Notes: generated by a model not told the origin, from the letters alone. Shown: positions 24,587-35,478, numbered from the stretch's first letter. The stretch: 64,000 nt of DNA from JALNZF01 sp964447405 (GCA_964447405.1 CAYUSP010000004.1:372001-436000); one strand, 5' to 3'. Translations and numbers: made by a program.

Positions 24587-26761
24587 TTACATCAAATTCA
24601 CCGGATCCACATCAATGATCACCCGGCACTTCCTGCCGTACGTATCCTCCACCGCAGTCCGTCCTTCCATGGCCAGCGCCCGGATCTTCTCGCGCTGCTC
24701 TGACAGAAGCAGCAATTGAAAGCGATACTGGCCGCGCACCCGCGACACGGGAGCCGGCGCGGGGCCCAGCAGCATTATGCTCTTGCCGCTCACCAGGCTA
24801 TGAATGCGGTCCCGGGCCATCTTGGCAGCTTCACCGGCAATCGCTTCCTGGGCCGCCTTGACCTCGATCTTGATGATGCGGCCCACGGGAGGATAGGCGA
24901 GCTGCGACCGGTATACCATTTCTTCCTTAAAGAATCCTTCGTAGTCATGCGTCCTGCTGTGCGTAATGGAGTAGTGACCGGGATTCACGGTCTGGATGAT
25001 CACCTCGCCGCCCAGCTCTCCCCGACCTGCCCTGCCCGCAGCCTGCGTGATCAGCTGGAAGGTACGTTCAGCCGAGCGGAAGTCCGGCAGATTCAGGCCG
25101 ACGTCCGCGTCCACAATGCCGACGAGCGTCACGCGGGGGAAATCATGCCCCTTGGCGATCATCTGCGTTCCGAGCAGGATGTCCACTTCCCCCCGGTCAA
25201 CCTGGCCGAGTAAAGTGTCGTAGGCCTGCTTGCCCTTGACTGCGTCGCTGTCCATGCGCGTTATGCGCGCCGAGGGAAAGAGCACCCGCAGCTCCTCCTC
25301 AATCCTCTGTGTTCCTGATCCGATCATCTTCAAACCGGGGCCCGAACATGCCGGGCACTTGTCCGGCGGCTGCATGAGAAATCCGCAATAGTGGCATTTC
25401 AGCGTTTGTTCGGATTTGTGATAGGTGAGCGACACGCTGCAGCTCGGGCATTTTACAGCTGCCCCGCAGTCACGGCAGATCAGCACCGACGAGAACCCCC
25501 GCCGGTTCAGGAGCAGAAGCGACTGCTCGCTTTTAGACAGCCGCAAGCCGATGTCCGTGATCAGCTTCGGGGAAAAGAGGGTATTCTTCGGAAGCAGCCT
25601 GAGATCGATGATCGCCACCTCGGGCAGGGGACGATGGTCTACGCGGTCGGGGAGGCTTAGATATTCATATTTGCCGGAACGCGCGTTGTGGAAGCTTTCG
25701 AGCGATGGGGTGGCCGAGCCGAGCACGACAACGGCACTCTCGAACTTCGCACGCATGATGGCAACGTCGCGGGCGTGGTAGCGAAGCCCTTCATCCTGTT
25801 TGTAGGACTGTTCGTGCTCCTCGTCCACGATGATGATGCCCACCTGGGCAAAGGGGGCAAAGATCGCGGAGCGCGCGCCGATGGCCACATCGACCTGGCA
25901 TGCCTGGATCCGCCGGTATTCATCAACCCGCTCCCTGTCCGTGAGCCCGCTGTGCAGCACCGCCACCCTGCTGCCGAAGCGCTTTCGGAACCGGCCCAGA
26001 AGCTGGGGGGTCAGTGCGATCTCCGGAACCAGAACAATGGCGCCTCTGCCCGTTTTCGCGAGCCCGTTAATGGACTGCAGGTAGACCTCGGTCTTGCCGC
26101 TCCCGGTTATGCCGTGCAGCAGGAAGACCTTGAAGAGCCTGCCGGCAGCGCTTTCGGAGATGCGCCTTACCGCCTCACGCTGCGCGGGCATGGGCTCAGG
26201 GGGAATGCCGGGCGTCCATGCCGACTGATCAGGCATGTCCCCTTCGTCGCGTTCGATGATCTCCGCCATTCCCAGGGAGCAGAGAGCCTTGACCGTGGCT
26301 GTTGAAAAACCCTTCAGTCCATCGATGCTCACCTGTTGGCGATCGCACAGGAGCAGGAGCAGTTCCTTTTGCTTCGAGCCGCGAACGGAGCCCAGATCGT
26401 GGTCCCCATCCAGCAGGCGCAGGTATTTTTTCCTTCTCGGCTTCGTCCGCGCGACGGCCCGGGGTACCACAGCGTCGATGGTCAGGCCGAGCGGATGAAG
26501 ATAATAATCGGACATCCAGCGGGCAAGTGAGAAGAGCGCCGGGGAAAGCGGAATATCAAGGACCTCAATGATGCTTTTGAGCCCGGTGATATTGGTATGG
26601 TCGGGAAAGCCGATTATCGTGCCATGAATGCGCCTGCTGCCGAAAGGGACCAGCACGCGTGATCCCGGGACCAGACGTTCCTTCAGGTCCGCCGGGATAC
26701 GGTAGTGAAATGTTTTGTAGAGGGAGACACCGACGGCGATATCTGCAACAAGGTCGGTCAT
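24587..26761 (-). CDS. priA: Primosomal replication protein N' (PriA helicase)
   Basis: 724 aa, full length. It has an N-terminal DNA-binding domain, a Walker A in GITGSGKTEVYLQ, the DEEH box in IVDEEHEQSYKQ, helicase motifs VVLGSATPSLESF and GRAGRG, and paired zinc-binding cysteines (CRDCGAAVKCPSC, CHYCG and CPACSG). It restarts replication at broken forks by loading DnaB. It follows nrdR by 18 bp in the rpiB-glyA-nrdR-priA-smpB run, an arrangement of housekeeping genes common in several phyla. Confidence 0.97.
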   Translation of the reverse strand: MTDLVADIAVGVSLYKTFHYRIPADLKERLVPGSRVLVPFGSRRIHGTIIGFPDHTNITGLKSIIEVLDIPLSPALFSLARWMSDYYLHPLGLTIDAVVPRAVARTKPRRKKYLRLLDGDHDLGSVRGSKQKELLLLLCDRQQVSIDGLKGFSTATVKALCSLGMAEIIERDEGDMPDQSAWTPGIPPEPMPAQREAVRRISESAAGRLFKVFLLHGITGSGKTEVYLQSINGLAKTGRGAIVLVPEIALTPQLLGRFRKRFGSRVAVLHSGLTDRERVDEYRRIQACQVDVAIGARSAIFAPFAQVGIIIVDEEHEQSYKQDEGLRYHARDVAIMRAKFESAVVVLGSATPSLESFHNARSGKYEYLSLPDRVDHRPLPEVAIIDLRLLPKNTLFSPKLITDIGLRLSKSEQSLLLLNRRGFSSVLICRDCGAAVKCPSCSVSLTYHKSEQTLKCHYCGFLMQPPDKCPACSGPGLKMIGSGTQRIEEELRVLFPSARITRMDSDAVKGKQAYDTLLGQVDRGEVDILLGTQMIAKGHDFPRVTLVGIVDADVGLNLPDFRSAERTFQLITQAAGRAGRGELGGEVIIQTVNPGHYSITHSRTHDYEGFFKEEMVYRSQLAYPPVGRIIKIEVKAAQEAIAGEAAKMARDRIHSLVSGKSIMLLGPAPAPVSRVRGQYRFQLLLLSEQREKIRALAMEGRTAVEDTYGRKCRVIIDVDPVNLM

Positions 26762-26779
26762 GGAAGCTCATACAGGTGA

Positions 26780-27331
26780 TCAGGTATCAAGAGGTAAAAC
26801 CAGCTTATCCAGGTCCTGGGACTTTTCGTCCTGCTTTTGCGGTTTGTCCGCGACCACGTTCTTGACGGCCTTCAGTTCCTTGTGGCTCAAAATGTCCTTC
26901 AACTCGCTCATGAACTCGTTGATGTCGCGGAAAGAGCGGTAGACCGAGGCGAAGCGGACATAGGCAACCTCGTCCAGTTTGTGCAGGCGGTCCATCACTT
27001 CCTCGCCCACGATCGTGCTCGGGATCTCCTTCATGCCCTTTTCCTGAAGCGATTTCTCGATGGCCTCAACGGTCTTTTCCAGCATTTCAGTGCTGATCGG
27101 CCTCTTCTCGCAGGCCTTGGTGAGGCCGTTCAGGATCTTCATCCGATCAAAGGGCTCGCGCCTGCCGTCCTTTTTGATGACTTGCGGCAACACTTCCTCG
27201 ATGCGCTCGTAGGTCGTGAATCTGCCTTCACATTTGAGGCACTCGCGCCTTCTCCGGATAGATTCGCCTTCCTTCCCCATCCGGGAGTCAACGACCTTGT
27301 TATCGAGGCTGGTGCAATAGGGGCATCGCAT
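26780..27331 (-). CDS. nrdR: Transcriptional repressor NrdR
   Basis: 183 aa. The N-terminal zinc ribbon reads MRCPYCTSLDNKVVDSR...CLKCEGRFTTYE, and the ATP-cone domain (about 47-140) follows with KKDGRREPFDRMKILNGL. The C-terminal 40 residues are longer than usual and charged. NrdR represses ribonucleotide reductase genes according to ATP/dATP. No nrd gene is in the window. It lies between the repeat element upstream and priA, 18 bp away. Confidence 0.97.
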   Translation of the reverse strand: MRCPYCTSLDNKVVDSRMGKEGESIRRRRECLKCEGRFTTYERIEEVLPQVIKKDGRREPFDRMKILNGLTKACEKRPISTEMLEKTVEAIEKSLQEKGMKEIPSTIVGEEVMDRLHKLDEVAYVRFASVYRSFRDINEFMSELKDILSHKELKAVKNVVADKPQKQDEKSQDLDKLVLPLDT

Positions 27332-27352
27332 ATAAACCTACATACGGCAGTT

Positions 27353-27452
27353 GTAACCACAGATAAACACGGTTAAGAGCCTAAATCAACAACTTATTTC
27401 GGATAATAACTTCACCAAATCATCTGTGTTTATCCGTGTTCATCCGTGGTTA
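27353..27452. repeat. Extragenic inverted repeat, ACCACAGATAAACACGG type
   Basis: The left arm at 27353-27372 (GTAACCACAGATAAACACGG) pairs with the right arm at 27422-27452 (ATCTGTGTTTATCCGTGTTC followed by ATCCGTGGTTA), leaving a loop of about 50 bases. It separates nrdR from the dCMP deaminase gene. The same arms occur again at 29248-29370, so this is a dispersed family in the genome. Confidence 0.75.
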
Positions 27453-27511
27453 CATGCTCTTTTTTAGGATGAAGGATTCGTGTTCGGAGTTCAGAACAGC
27501 AATTCACTTGT

Positions 27512-27962
27512 TTACTGCTTCTTATACTGGGTAACCTTGAGGCCGGACTCCTTCAGCATCTCCTCGGCCAGGGCATCGGGATAGCCGTCTTCAAAGACAA
27601 GGTGCTTCACACCCGCGTTGATGATCATCTTGGCGCAGATGCCGCAGGGCTGGTTCGTGCAGTAGAGCGTGGCGCCGTCAATGTTCGTGCCGTGCTTTGC
27701 AGCCTGGATAATGGCGTTCTGCTCCGCATGCAGGCCCCGGCAGATCTCATGGCGCTCCCCAGAGGGAATGCCCATCTGTTCACGAAGGCATCCGCGGTCC
27801 AGACAGTGTGCAATGCCCGAGGGAGTGCCATTGTAGCCCGTGGCAAGAATATTTTTGTCCTTTACCAGTACGGCCCCGACCTGGCGGCGCAGGCACGTTG
27901 CGCGTTTCTTCACCAGGTGCGCAATTTCCATGAAATATTCGTCCCAGGAAGGTCGGATGAGC

Positions 27963-27970
<8 letters not shown>
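27512..27970 (-). CDS. Deoxycytidylate (dCMP) deaminase
   Basis: 152 aa. The zinc ligands and catalytic Glu are in HAEQNAI and PCGICAKMI, and the N-terminus has RPSWDEYFMEIAHLVKKRATC, as in dCMP/ComEB-type deaminases. It makes dUMP for thymidylate synthesis. It overlaps the end of glyA by 8 bases, so both are co-translated; glyA supplies the one-carbon unit for the same pathway, which makes the pairing sensible. Confidence 0.95.
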
Positions 27971-29216
<1,246 letters not shown>

Positions 29217-29247
29217 TGCTTCATCCTTATGTTATAAAATAATTATC

Positions 29248-29370
29248 GAACCACAGATAAACACGGGTGCGGCTTTGCCGCACGCACAGAAAAAATCCTG
29301 GGATTTTAGAACCAAGAATTTGGCTTTATCCGTGTGGCGAAGCCCTGTGTGAGCGAAGCTCCCGTGGTTC
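29248..29370. repeat. Extragenic inverted repeat, second copy of the ACCACAGATAAACACGG type
   Basis: The left arm GAACCACAGATAAACACGGG (29248-29267) pairs with the right side TTTATCCGTGTGGCG ... TCCCGTGGTTC (29325-29370). The right half carries an extra CGAAGC insertion twice compared with the 27353 copy. It sits between glyA and rpiB. The presence of two copies 2 kb apart argues for a dispersed family. Confidence 0.7.
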
Positions 29371-29377
29371 CAATAGT

Positions 29378-29803
29378 CTATATCTTCTCCAGCCGCAGTT
29401 TATGTCTGCCGCCTTCGAATTCCGTTTCAAGCCAGGTCTTCACGACATCGCACGCAACGCCCTTGCCGATGACGCGCTCGCCCATGACCAACACATTGGA
29501 GTCATTGTGCTGTCGGCTCATTTTCGCGGTAAAGTGGTCGTGGCAGAGCGCGGCCCGCACCCTGGGGAAACGGTTGGCCACAATGGACATGCCGATGCCG
29601 GTCCCGCAGATCAGGATCCCGCGGTCCACGGACCCATTTGTCACTGCTTCCGAGACTTTTTTGCCATAGTCAGGGTAATCCACCGAGTCCTTCGTGGCAG
29701 TGCCAAAATCCGCGATCTCGATATTTTTTATCGTATGGAGATATTTAATAATCTCCTGCTTGAGTTCAAAGCCGCCGTGGTCGGCACCGATAGCCAGTTT
29801 CAT
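29378..29803 (-). CDS. rpiB: Ribose-5-phosphate isomerase B
   Basis: 141 aa. The family sequence MKLAIGADHGGFELKQEI, the catalytic Cys in GILICGTGIGMSIVANR and RAALCHDHFTAKMSRQHND are intact. It interconverts ribose 5-phosphate and ribulose 5-phosphate. It is the first gene of the run rpiB, glyA, dCMP deaminase, nrdR, priA, smpB, supplying ribose for nucleotide synthesis. Confidence 0.96.
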   Translation of the reverse strand: MKLAIGADHGGFELKQEIIKYLHTIKNIEIADFGTATKDSVDYPDYGKKVSEAVTNGSVDRGILICGTGIGMSIVANRFPRVRAALCHDHFTAKMSRQHNDSNVLVMGERVIGKGVACDVVKTWLETEFEGGRHKLRLEKI

Positions 29804-29903
29804 GCAAAAAACCGCCTTTCTAGAGAGCGTGATATTAACATTACCGCTCTTTTTGTGTCAAGGGAAATACCGGCTGTTGCCTGCGTTCACGAGAAATTGC
29901 TCC

Positions 29904-29935
29904 TGAAAAAAGCCCCGTCCCTGGAGAACAGGGGC
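29904..29935 (-). terminator. Rho-independent terminator for the repeat lipoprotein
   Basis: On the minus strand GCCCC pairs with GGGGC (29931-29935 with 29912-29916), enclosing a partly self-complementary CTGTTCTCCAG core, and is followed by TTTTTT at 29906-29911. It lies 36 bp after the stop of the 29971 gene. Confidence 0.7.
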
Positions 29936-29970
29936 CGATCATCAGACTGATTTACACGATCCAATTCTTC

Positions 29971-31974
29971 TCACCGATACTGGCTTTTGAAGACCTGGTA
30001 CATCGAGCCATCCAGCTGTCTCTGAACAATGATCGCATCGCCGTTATTGCCCATGGCAACAGCAGGGCTGTCTGCTGGTTGATTATTTATGCTGATGTTG
30101 TCTGTTGCTGATAAGGGCTTTGACCAGGCGCCGTTCCGGTACTCCGCCTTGTACACTTGGAGGTAATTCGTATAAGAACAGAGATTTGGCGGCGCTGGAT
30201 TGCAGAAATAAACGGAGTCATCATTCTGACTCCAGACAATGAGGGCATTCCCGTTGTCATCCATGGAAAGCTGCAGACCGCTCAAGCTGCGTGTGGCAGG
30301 GCTGATGCTGTCTGCGAGGCTTGACGGATTCTGCCAGATCCCGTTCCGGTATTCGCTCTTGAACACCGATGAATTACTCGCCTGCATCCAGGTGATGATC
30401 GCGTTGCCGTTGTTGTCCATGGCCACCTGGGGCGCACTCGCATTCTGGTTGTCCAGGCTGATATGGTCCGTTGTAAGGTTTGTCGGATGCGTCCAGGTTC
30501 CGTTCCGGTATACGCTCTTGTAGATCTGGGTATAGGTAGGACCATCATTCTGCTGCCACACGATAATGGCGTTGCCGTTGTTGTCCATGGCCACCTGAGG
30601 ATTGACGGCGTTCTGGCTGTCAGGGCTGATGTTGGCCGCAAGGTTTGCCGGATGGGTCCATGCCCCGTTCCGGTATTCGCTTTTGTAGATCTGGTAAAAG
30701 GCGCCGTCGGACTGCTGCCATACGACAATTGCGTTCCCGTTGCTATCCATCGCTACCTGCGGATTTTGGGCGGTCTGTCCCGACCCTGACGGGCTGATAT
30801 GTTGTGCTGTCGAGGTCGGCTGGGTCCAGACCCCGTTTCTGTATTCACTCATGAAAATGCCGTCTCCGGCGCTATATTGCTGTCTCCACACAATGAGTGC
30901 ATTGCCGTTGTCATCCATGGCCGCACGGGGAGGCGATGCGTAGGGATTGGTTACTCCAAGGTTGCCAACAGAAGTGGGCGAGGACCATGCGCCGTTCCGG
31001 AACTCGCTTTTATATGCCGAGGGGCAGTCGCCGGCGCAGAGGAATGAAGCATCAAATTGCCTCCATACGATCAACGCATTGCCTTTGTTGTCCGATACCA
31101 CGGACGGAGAATCCGCCATGAAACCGGCTGGTGAGATGTGGTCCGCTGTTGCGGTCGGATGCGTCCATACCCCGTTCCGGAACTCGCTCTTGAATATGCC
31201 GTAGCATGGCGATGGGCTGCCGCTGTTTCCACATGCGGGAGAAGCCGTATAAAGCTGCGTCCACACAACCGCGGCATTTCCCCGGTCATCCATGGCCGCT
31301 TGAGGATTGAAGATATTCGAGCCATCCGGACTGATATTATCAGCAAGGGATGCGGGATTCTGCCACGTCTTGTTCGTGCAGACCACAGACACGTTCGACA
31401 CGTTTGCACTGTTCATCGTGCCGGTGCCATTCGTCACCAGACAAGTCTGCGTGGCAGGCGCTGATTTGATCGTTACCACATAGGAACTTCTGTCCGCAAC
31501 CGAATGGGCAAAGGTGAAGGACCCTGCGGAAGTGATCGTGAGATCATCAGTCCCATTATCCTGAAGCACCAGGGTGCCGGTCAGGCCGCTCACCGTCCCG
31601 CCGATGGTGTAGGCATTCACGGAGCAGACCACTGCAATGTTCGTGACATTGGCTCCCGCAATCGTGCCGCTGTTATTGCTCGCACTGCAGGTCTGGAGCG
31701 CAGGCTGGGTCAGCACCGTTACTACATAAGCACCGTTGTTCGCCACAGCCGTGGTAAAGGCGAAGGTCCCGTCAGCGGTGACGGTAAGATCATCAGTTCC
31801 ATTATTCTGAAGCACTACGGTTCCGGAGAGGCCGCTCACGCTCCCCCCCACGGTATAGGTCAAGGTCCCTGCCGGCGCACTACTCCCATCCCCTCCTCCG
31901 CTGCTGCTGCAGGAAACCAAAATCCACAAGAGCGATAAAACTACCACGCAATGTGTCATTATCCGTGTTTTCAT
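29971..31974 (-). CDS. Lipoprotein with two Ig-like modules and eight WxHP/YRNG repeats
   Basis: 667 aa. The signal ends in a lipobox (ILVSCSSS, Cys at about residue 22). Two 80-residue modules (GGSVSGLSGTVVLQNNGTDD and its copy) follow at about 40-195. The rest is eight repeats of about 50-60 residues, each with a bulky PQVAMDNNGNAIIVW strand and ending IYKSEYRNGAW or a variant. They are likely blades of a propeller or a strand-rich rod at the cell surface. There is no catalytic motif. A terminator follows. The shared module with the 17389 gene suggests both are surface proteins of one family. Confidence 0.85.
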   Translation of the reverse strand: MKTRIMTHCVVVLSLLWILVSCSSSGGGDGSSAPAGTLTYTVGGSVSGLSGTVVLQNNGTDDLTVTADGTFAFTTAVANNGAYVVTVLTQPALQTCSASNNSGTIAGANVTNIAVVCSVNAYTIGGTVSGLTGTLVLQDNGTDDLTITSAGSFTFAHSVADRSSYVVTIKSAPATQTCLVTNGTGTMNSANVSNVSVVCTNKTWQNPASLADNISPDGSNIFNPQAAMDDRGNAAVVWTQLYTASPACGNSGSPSPCYGIFKSEFRNGVWTHPTATADHISPAGFMADSPSVVSDNKGNALIVWRQFDASFLCAGDCPSAYKSEFRNGAWSSPTSVGNLGVTNPYASPPRAAMDDNGNALIVWRQQYSAGDGIFMSEYRNGVWTQPTSTAQHISPSGSGQTAQNPQVAMDSNGNAIVVWQQSDGAFYQIYKSEYRNGAWTHPANLAANISPDSQNAVNPQVAMDNNGNAIIVWQQNDGPTYTQIYKSVYRNGTWTHPTNLTTDHISLDNQNASAPQVAMDNNGNAIITWMQASNSSVFKSEYRNGIWQNPSSLADSISPATRSLSGLQLSMDDNGNALIVWSQNDDSVYFCNPAPPNLCSYTNYLQVYKAEYRNGAWSKPLSATDNISINNQPADSPAVAMGNNGDAIIVQRQLDGSMYQVFKSQYR

Positions 31975-32084
31975 GTTTCCCCCCCGATAGTTATTCGTAT
32001 CGCAAGAGCCTTACCAAAAAGAAGCCGTGTTCTGTCTTTGCCTCGGCAACTGTTCTTCTTTACGTCGAACAGCTTTCATGATAA

Positions 32085-33020
32085 TTATTTCAATGCGTCC
32101 GTTGCGTCAGGGTTTTCCTTTGCCGGGCAGACATCATCCCACGATGCCGGGTCCTCGATGGACTCCAGGTGAGTGAGCACTTCCACGTTGGCCAGCGCCT
32201 TGCGGATATCGGTCTCTATGCGCTCCACAAGTTCATGCCCCCGATGGACCGTCCAGGTGCCAGGGACCAGAACATGAACAGAAACGAACCGCCGGGCCCC
32301 GGCGCAGCGGGTTCGCAGGTCATGATATTCGATGCCATCCTGCTTGAGCTTGTCCAGAATATCGCACACGATTTTCTGATCTTCCGGCGGAAGGGCGATA
32401 TCCATCAATCCAGACACCGAGTCAGAGACGATACGGACCCCCGTCCATATAATGTTACCAGCCACGGCAATAGCAACAGCGGGATCAAGCCATTGCCACC
32501 CGGTCAGGGCGACCGCGCCCACACCGGCAACCACGCCCGCAGAGGTCCACACGTCCGTCAATAGGTGGTGGGCATTGGCCTGGAGCGTGATAGAATGGTG
32601 CTGTTTTGCCGTGCGGAGCAGGATGAGGGCAACCCCCAGATTGACCAGTGAAGCGCCGACTGACACGGCGAGTCCCAGACCTATCTGTTCAAGCGGTTTG
32701 GGATGCATGAGGCGCTCGATTGCTGTCCAGCCGATGCCCAGCGCGGCTACAAGAATCAAACCGCCCTCGACGCCGCTCGAAAAATACTCAGCCTTGCCGT
32801 GGCCGTAGGCATGGTCGTCATCAGCAGGGCGTGCCGCGATGGTAAGCATGGTAAGCGCCATGATCGCACCGACCAGGTTCACCAGCGATTCAAGGGCATC
32901 GGAGAGCAGACCCACGGAGCCCGTAATTTGATAGGCCACGGTCTTTAGGATGATAGTGGCGATTGCTGCGGCAATCGAGAGCCAGGCGAACTTTGTCAGA
33001 AATGAACGGTCTGTGGTCAT
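32085..33020 (-). CDS. Cation diffusion facilitator (CDF) transporter
   Basis: 311 aa with about six membrane helices. The metal sites are recognisable: SDALESLVN in helix 2 and HHLLTDVWTS in helix 5 (HxxxD type). The cytoplasmic C-terminal domain (about 215-290, GIEYHDLRTRCAGARRFVSVHVLVPGTWTV) has the ferredoxin-like fold of the family. It exports a divalent cation such as Zn, Fe or Mn in exchange for protons; the N-terminal site resembles iron/zinc members. It follows rsmE by 16 bp, so the pcnB-rsmE-CDF genes form one unit. Confidence 0.93.
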   Translation of the reverse strand: MTTDRSFLTKFAWLSIAAAIATIILKTVAYQITGSVGLLSDALESLVNLVGAIMALTMLTIAARPADDDHAYGHGKAEYFSSGVEGGLILVAALGIGWTAIERLMHPKPLEQIGLGLAVSVGASLVNLGVALILLRTAKQHHSITLQANAHHLLTDVWTSAGVVAGVGAVALTGWQWLDPAVAIAVAGNIIWTGVRIVSDSVSGLMDIALPPEDQKIVCDILDKLKQDGIEYHDLRTRCAGARRFVSVHVLVPGTWTVHRGHELVERIETDIRKALANVEVLTHLESIEDPASWDDVCPAKENPDATDALK

Positions 33021-33036
33021 GGGAAAAGACCCCTTT

Positions 33037-33771
33037 TCAGAAATACTCGTATCCGATCATGCTCAGCACCGCTATCGCAGCCGTCTCAGTACGAAGGATG
33101 TTCGGTCCGAGACTCACCAGGTGAAAGCCCCTGCTCTTTGCCGCTTCAGCCTCTGCTTTGGAGAATCCCCCTTCGGGTCCGATCAGAAAAACGATCCTGC
33201 TGCTCTGCGGCTCCTGCCGAAGGACATGTTTGATGGGTTCCGTGCCTTCCTCCCAGGGGAAAAGCTTCAGGGTCCCGGGTCCAGGGTCCGGGGTCCCGAG
33301 AAAATCATGAAAAGTCCCTATGGGATCAATGCGGGGAATGTCTGGACGGTCGCTCTGCATGGCCGCTTCCCTGGCGATCTTCCGCCACCTCGAGAGGCGC
33401 TTCTCTTCATCCCTGATCTTCACGATCGTCCGGTCGGTGATAAGCGGCACGATCTCCGCAACACCAAGCTCGGTCGTCTTTTGAACAATCCAGTCCATCT
33501 TGTCCGCTTTGGGCATCCCCTGCCCAAGGATGATCCGGGGATGACCGAGTGCGCGGCAGACCTGGCTGATGATCTCCGTTTTGATCAACGACCTGTCAGC
33601 CTGAACGATCCGCGTTGTATAGTCCTTCCCCTGTCCGTCGCAGAGCAGCAGCTCATCTCCCGTCTTCATGCGAAGGACCGTGACGATGTGCTTCACCTCC
33701 TCGCCGGAGATCGTGATGATCCGATCATTGATCTGCTCGGGCGTTATGAAGAACCGGGGGAGTCGGGGCAT
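33037..33771 (-). CDS. rsmE: 16S rRNA m3U1498 methyltransferase RsmE
   Basis: 244 aa from the ATG at 33771. The SPOUT-family C-terminus has the knot motifs FLIGPEGGFSKAEAEAA and VSLGPNILRTETAAIAVLSMIGYEYF. It methylates U1498 in the decoding site. Residues encoded near 33270-33296 (GTPDPGPGTLK) come from a GGGTCC-rich DNA repeat that seems inserted in-frame into a surface loop, because the flanking sequence is otherwise collinear with the family. Confidence 0.95.
   Translation of the reverse strand: MPRLPRFFITPEQINDRIITISGEEVKHIVTVLRMKTGDELLLCDGQGKDYTTRIVQADRSLIKTEIISQVCRALGHPRIILGQGMPKADKMDWIVQKTTELGVAEIVPLITDRTIVKIRDEEKRLSRWRKIAREAAMQSDRPDIPRIDPIGTFHDFLGTPDPGPGTLKLFPWEEGTEPIKHVLRQEPQSSRIVFLIGPEGGFSKAEAEAAKSRGFHLVSLGPNILRTETAAIAVLSMIGYEYF
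33268..33296. repeat. GGGTCC-type repeat inserted in rsmE
   Basis: A run of GGGTCC/CGGGTCCAGGGTCC units at 33268-33296 lies within the rsmE reading frame. A related unit (ACAGGGTCCAGGATAC, then ACAGGGTCAAGGGTAC) occurs at about 33779-33815, just outside the start of the same gene. The sequence encodes a Pro/Gly-rich insert. Confidence 0.55.
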
Positions 33772-33845
33772 GGGTTCGTTACAGGGTCCAGGATACAAAG
33801 TACAGGGTCAAGGGTACGCTCGGATCGCCCTGCGAATAAACTTCT

Positions 33846-35321
33846 TTATTTTGGTTTGTGGACAGGGGGCTTCCCGCCTCTTTTCCGTCTGCGCCTGGTT
33901 GGCCTTGCTTTTCTGTCGGCAAGCTGGCGGATATCCTTTTGTTCTTCCGGTGTGACCGGATTGGCGCGGATGAATTCCTTCCACCAGGCCCGGAGTTCCT
34001 TCTTTTCGCCCATGACCTCGCTGGCAAAGCGAAAATATTCAAATGCGTCGCTGAATCCCGGCCGCCGCAGGAAATAGCGCGGATACTTTCCCTCACGCTT
34101 CTCGAACCGCTGCTGGTTCCAGTACATGTCGCGCATCGGGAGACCGACCTTTTTCGGGATCATCACCCGCTGCGCCTGTTCGGACAGGACCCCGGACACG
34201 GCGCGGGTAACGGCATCAAGCGCCGGTGCTCCCTGTTTTCTCAAGTGCGCAGCCTGCTCCTGGATATACTGGCCGAACATCAGGCCGAACAGTATATGCG
34301 GCTCCACCTTTCTGCCTGTGAGAACGCAGGTATCCACCCACTCGAGCGCCTTGCCGATCCAGGTATGCGGGAAACCCTCCTGCTCCGTGTCGATCCAGTC
34401 GTTCAAGCGCGGGAAGATCACGCTGAACAGGCCCGTTTTCCTGAGCAGCTGATAGGTTTTTTCACCCTCTCCGAGCAGAAATAGCTTCAGCACTTCTTCG
34501 TACATCCTGGCAGGCGACGCAAGGGCAAGTTTTTCCTTGAGTTCCAGCATTGCCCGATAGGTATTCTGCTCGATCTCGAAGCCCAAAATGGCCGCGAAGC
34601 GCACGGCACGCACCATGCGCACCGGGTCCTCGGTAAACCGCACCAGAGGGTCGCCGATGGTCCGAATGAGGCCGCTTTGCAGGTCTGCCATGCCGCCGAC
34701 ATAATCGATCACCGAGTAGTCCGCGATGTTGTAGAACAGGGCGTTCACCGTGAAATCGCGCCGGAGCGCGTCCTCCTCAGGCGTGCCGAAGACATTGTCC
34801 CTGAGAATCATGCCCTCCTCGGTCTTGAGCATGCGCGGCGGCCGCAGCCTGGCCCCCGGAGCGCCGGGATCCATGGCAGCAACGCCTTCTGCTATCGGGA
34901 GCGCGGGAGCCTCCAATGCCGTGGTAGCAACAGCTGCCGGGACCCGAGGATGTTCGCCCGGCAGCGAAGCTTCTCCCTCCGGTTCTTCGGTGATATTCGA
35001 GCGGAAGGTGGCCACCTCAACGATATCATTATGAAAATGGATGTGTGCTAGACGAAATCTGCGGCCGATGAGCCGGCAGTTGCGGAAGGTCTTTTTTACC
35101 TCGTTCGGTGTTGCATCCGTTGCAATGTCAAAATCCTTGGGCTCCCGGCCCAGAAGCAGATCGCGTACGCCGCCGCCCACAAGGTAGGCATGATAACCCT
35201 GCTCTTTCAAACGGTAAAGCACGCGCACGGCATTGGGGCTGATCCATTTGCGGGAGATCGAGTGCTTGGAGCGGGAAATGATGGTGGGGATAATTGGACT
35301 CACGGAAACGCATCTTATCAT
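33846..35321 (-). CDS. pcnB: Poly(A) polymerase/CCA-adding-type nucleotidyltransferase (PcnB-like)
   Basis: 491 aa. The N-terminal nucleotidyltransferase fold has KWISPNAVRVLYRL and YLVGGGVRDLLLGREPKDFDIATDATP with the DxD pair, as in PcnB. RRDFTVNALFYN and the RRFRLAH motif also fit. There is a low-complexity insert rich in Ala/Pro (about residues 115-165) between two core segments, and the C-terminus is basic (RRRRKRGGK). It adds A-tails or CCA ends; PcnB rather than CCA-enzyme is preferred from the C-terminal extension. The start is by the first ATG and has weak support. Confidence 0.9.
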   Translation of the reverse strand: MIRCVSVSPIIPTIISRSKHSISRKWISPNAVRVLYRLKEQGYHAYLVGGGVRDLLLGREPKDFDIATDATPNEVKKTFRNCRLIGRRFRLAHIHFHNDIVEVATFRSNITEEPEGEASLPGEHPRVPAAVATTALEAPALPIAEGVAAMDPGAPGARLRPPRMLKTEEGMILRDNVFGTPEEDALRRDFTVNALFYNIADYSVIDYVGGMADLQSGLIRTIGDPLVRFTEDPVRMVRAVRFAAILGFEIEQNTYRAMLELKEKLALASPARMYEEVLKLFLLGEGEKTYQLLRKTGLFSVIFPRLNDWIDTEQEGFPHTWIGKALEWVDTCVLTGRKVEPHILFGLMFGQYIQEQAAHLRKQGAPALDAVTRAVSGVLSEQAQRVMIPKKVGLPMRDMYWNQQRFEKREGKYPRYFLRRPGFSDAFEYFRFASEVMGEKKELRAWWKEFIRANPVTPEEQKDIRQLADRKARPTRRRRKRGGKPPVHKPK

Positions 35322-35478
35322 AGTGTTGCGCAGGAATCAAATTGTTATGTAGAGAGTATCGTGTATGTGTTTGATTGGACTACTCGTTTGCATACTTTGA
35401 ACGTTGGAGGATAAAAGACGTTCTCTTCCGCTTGAACGGCTGAAATTGCTCGCAGGGATAAAAACACGCTTGCTTCAG

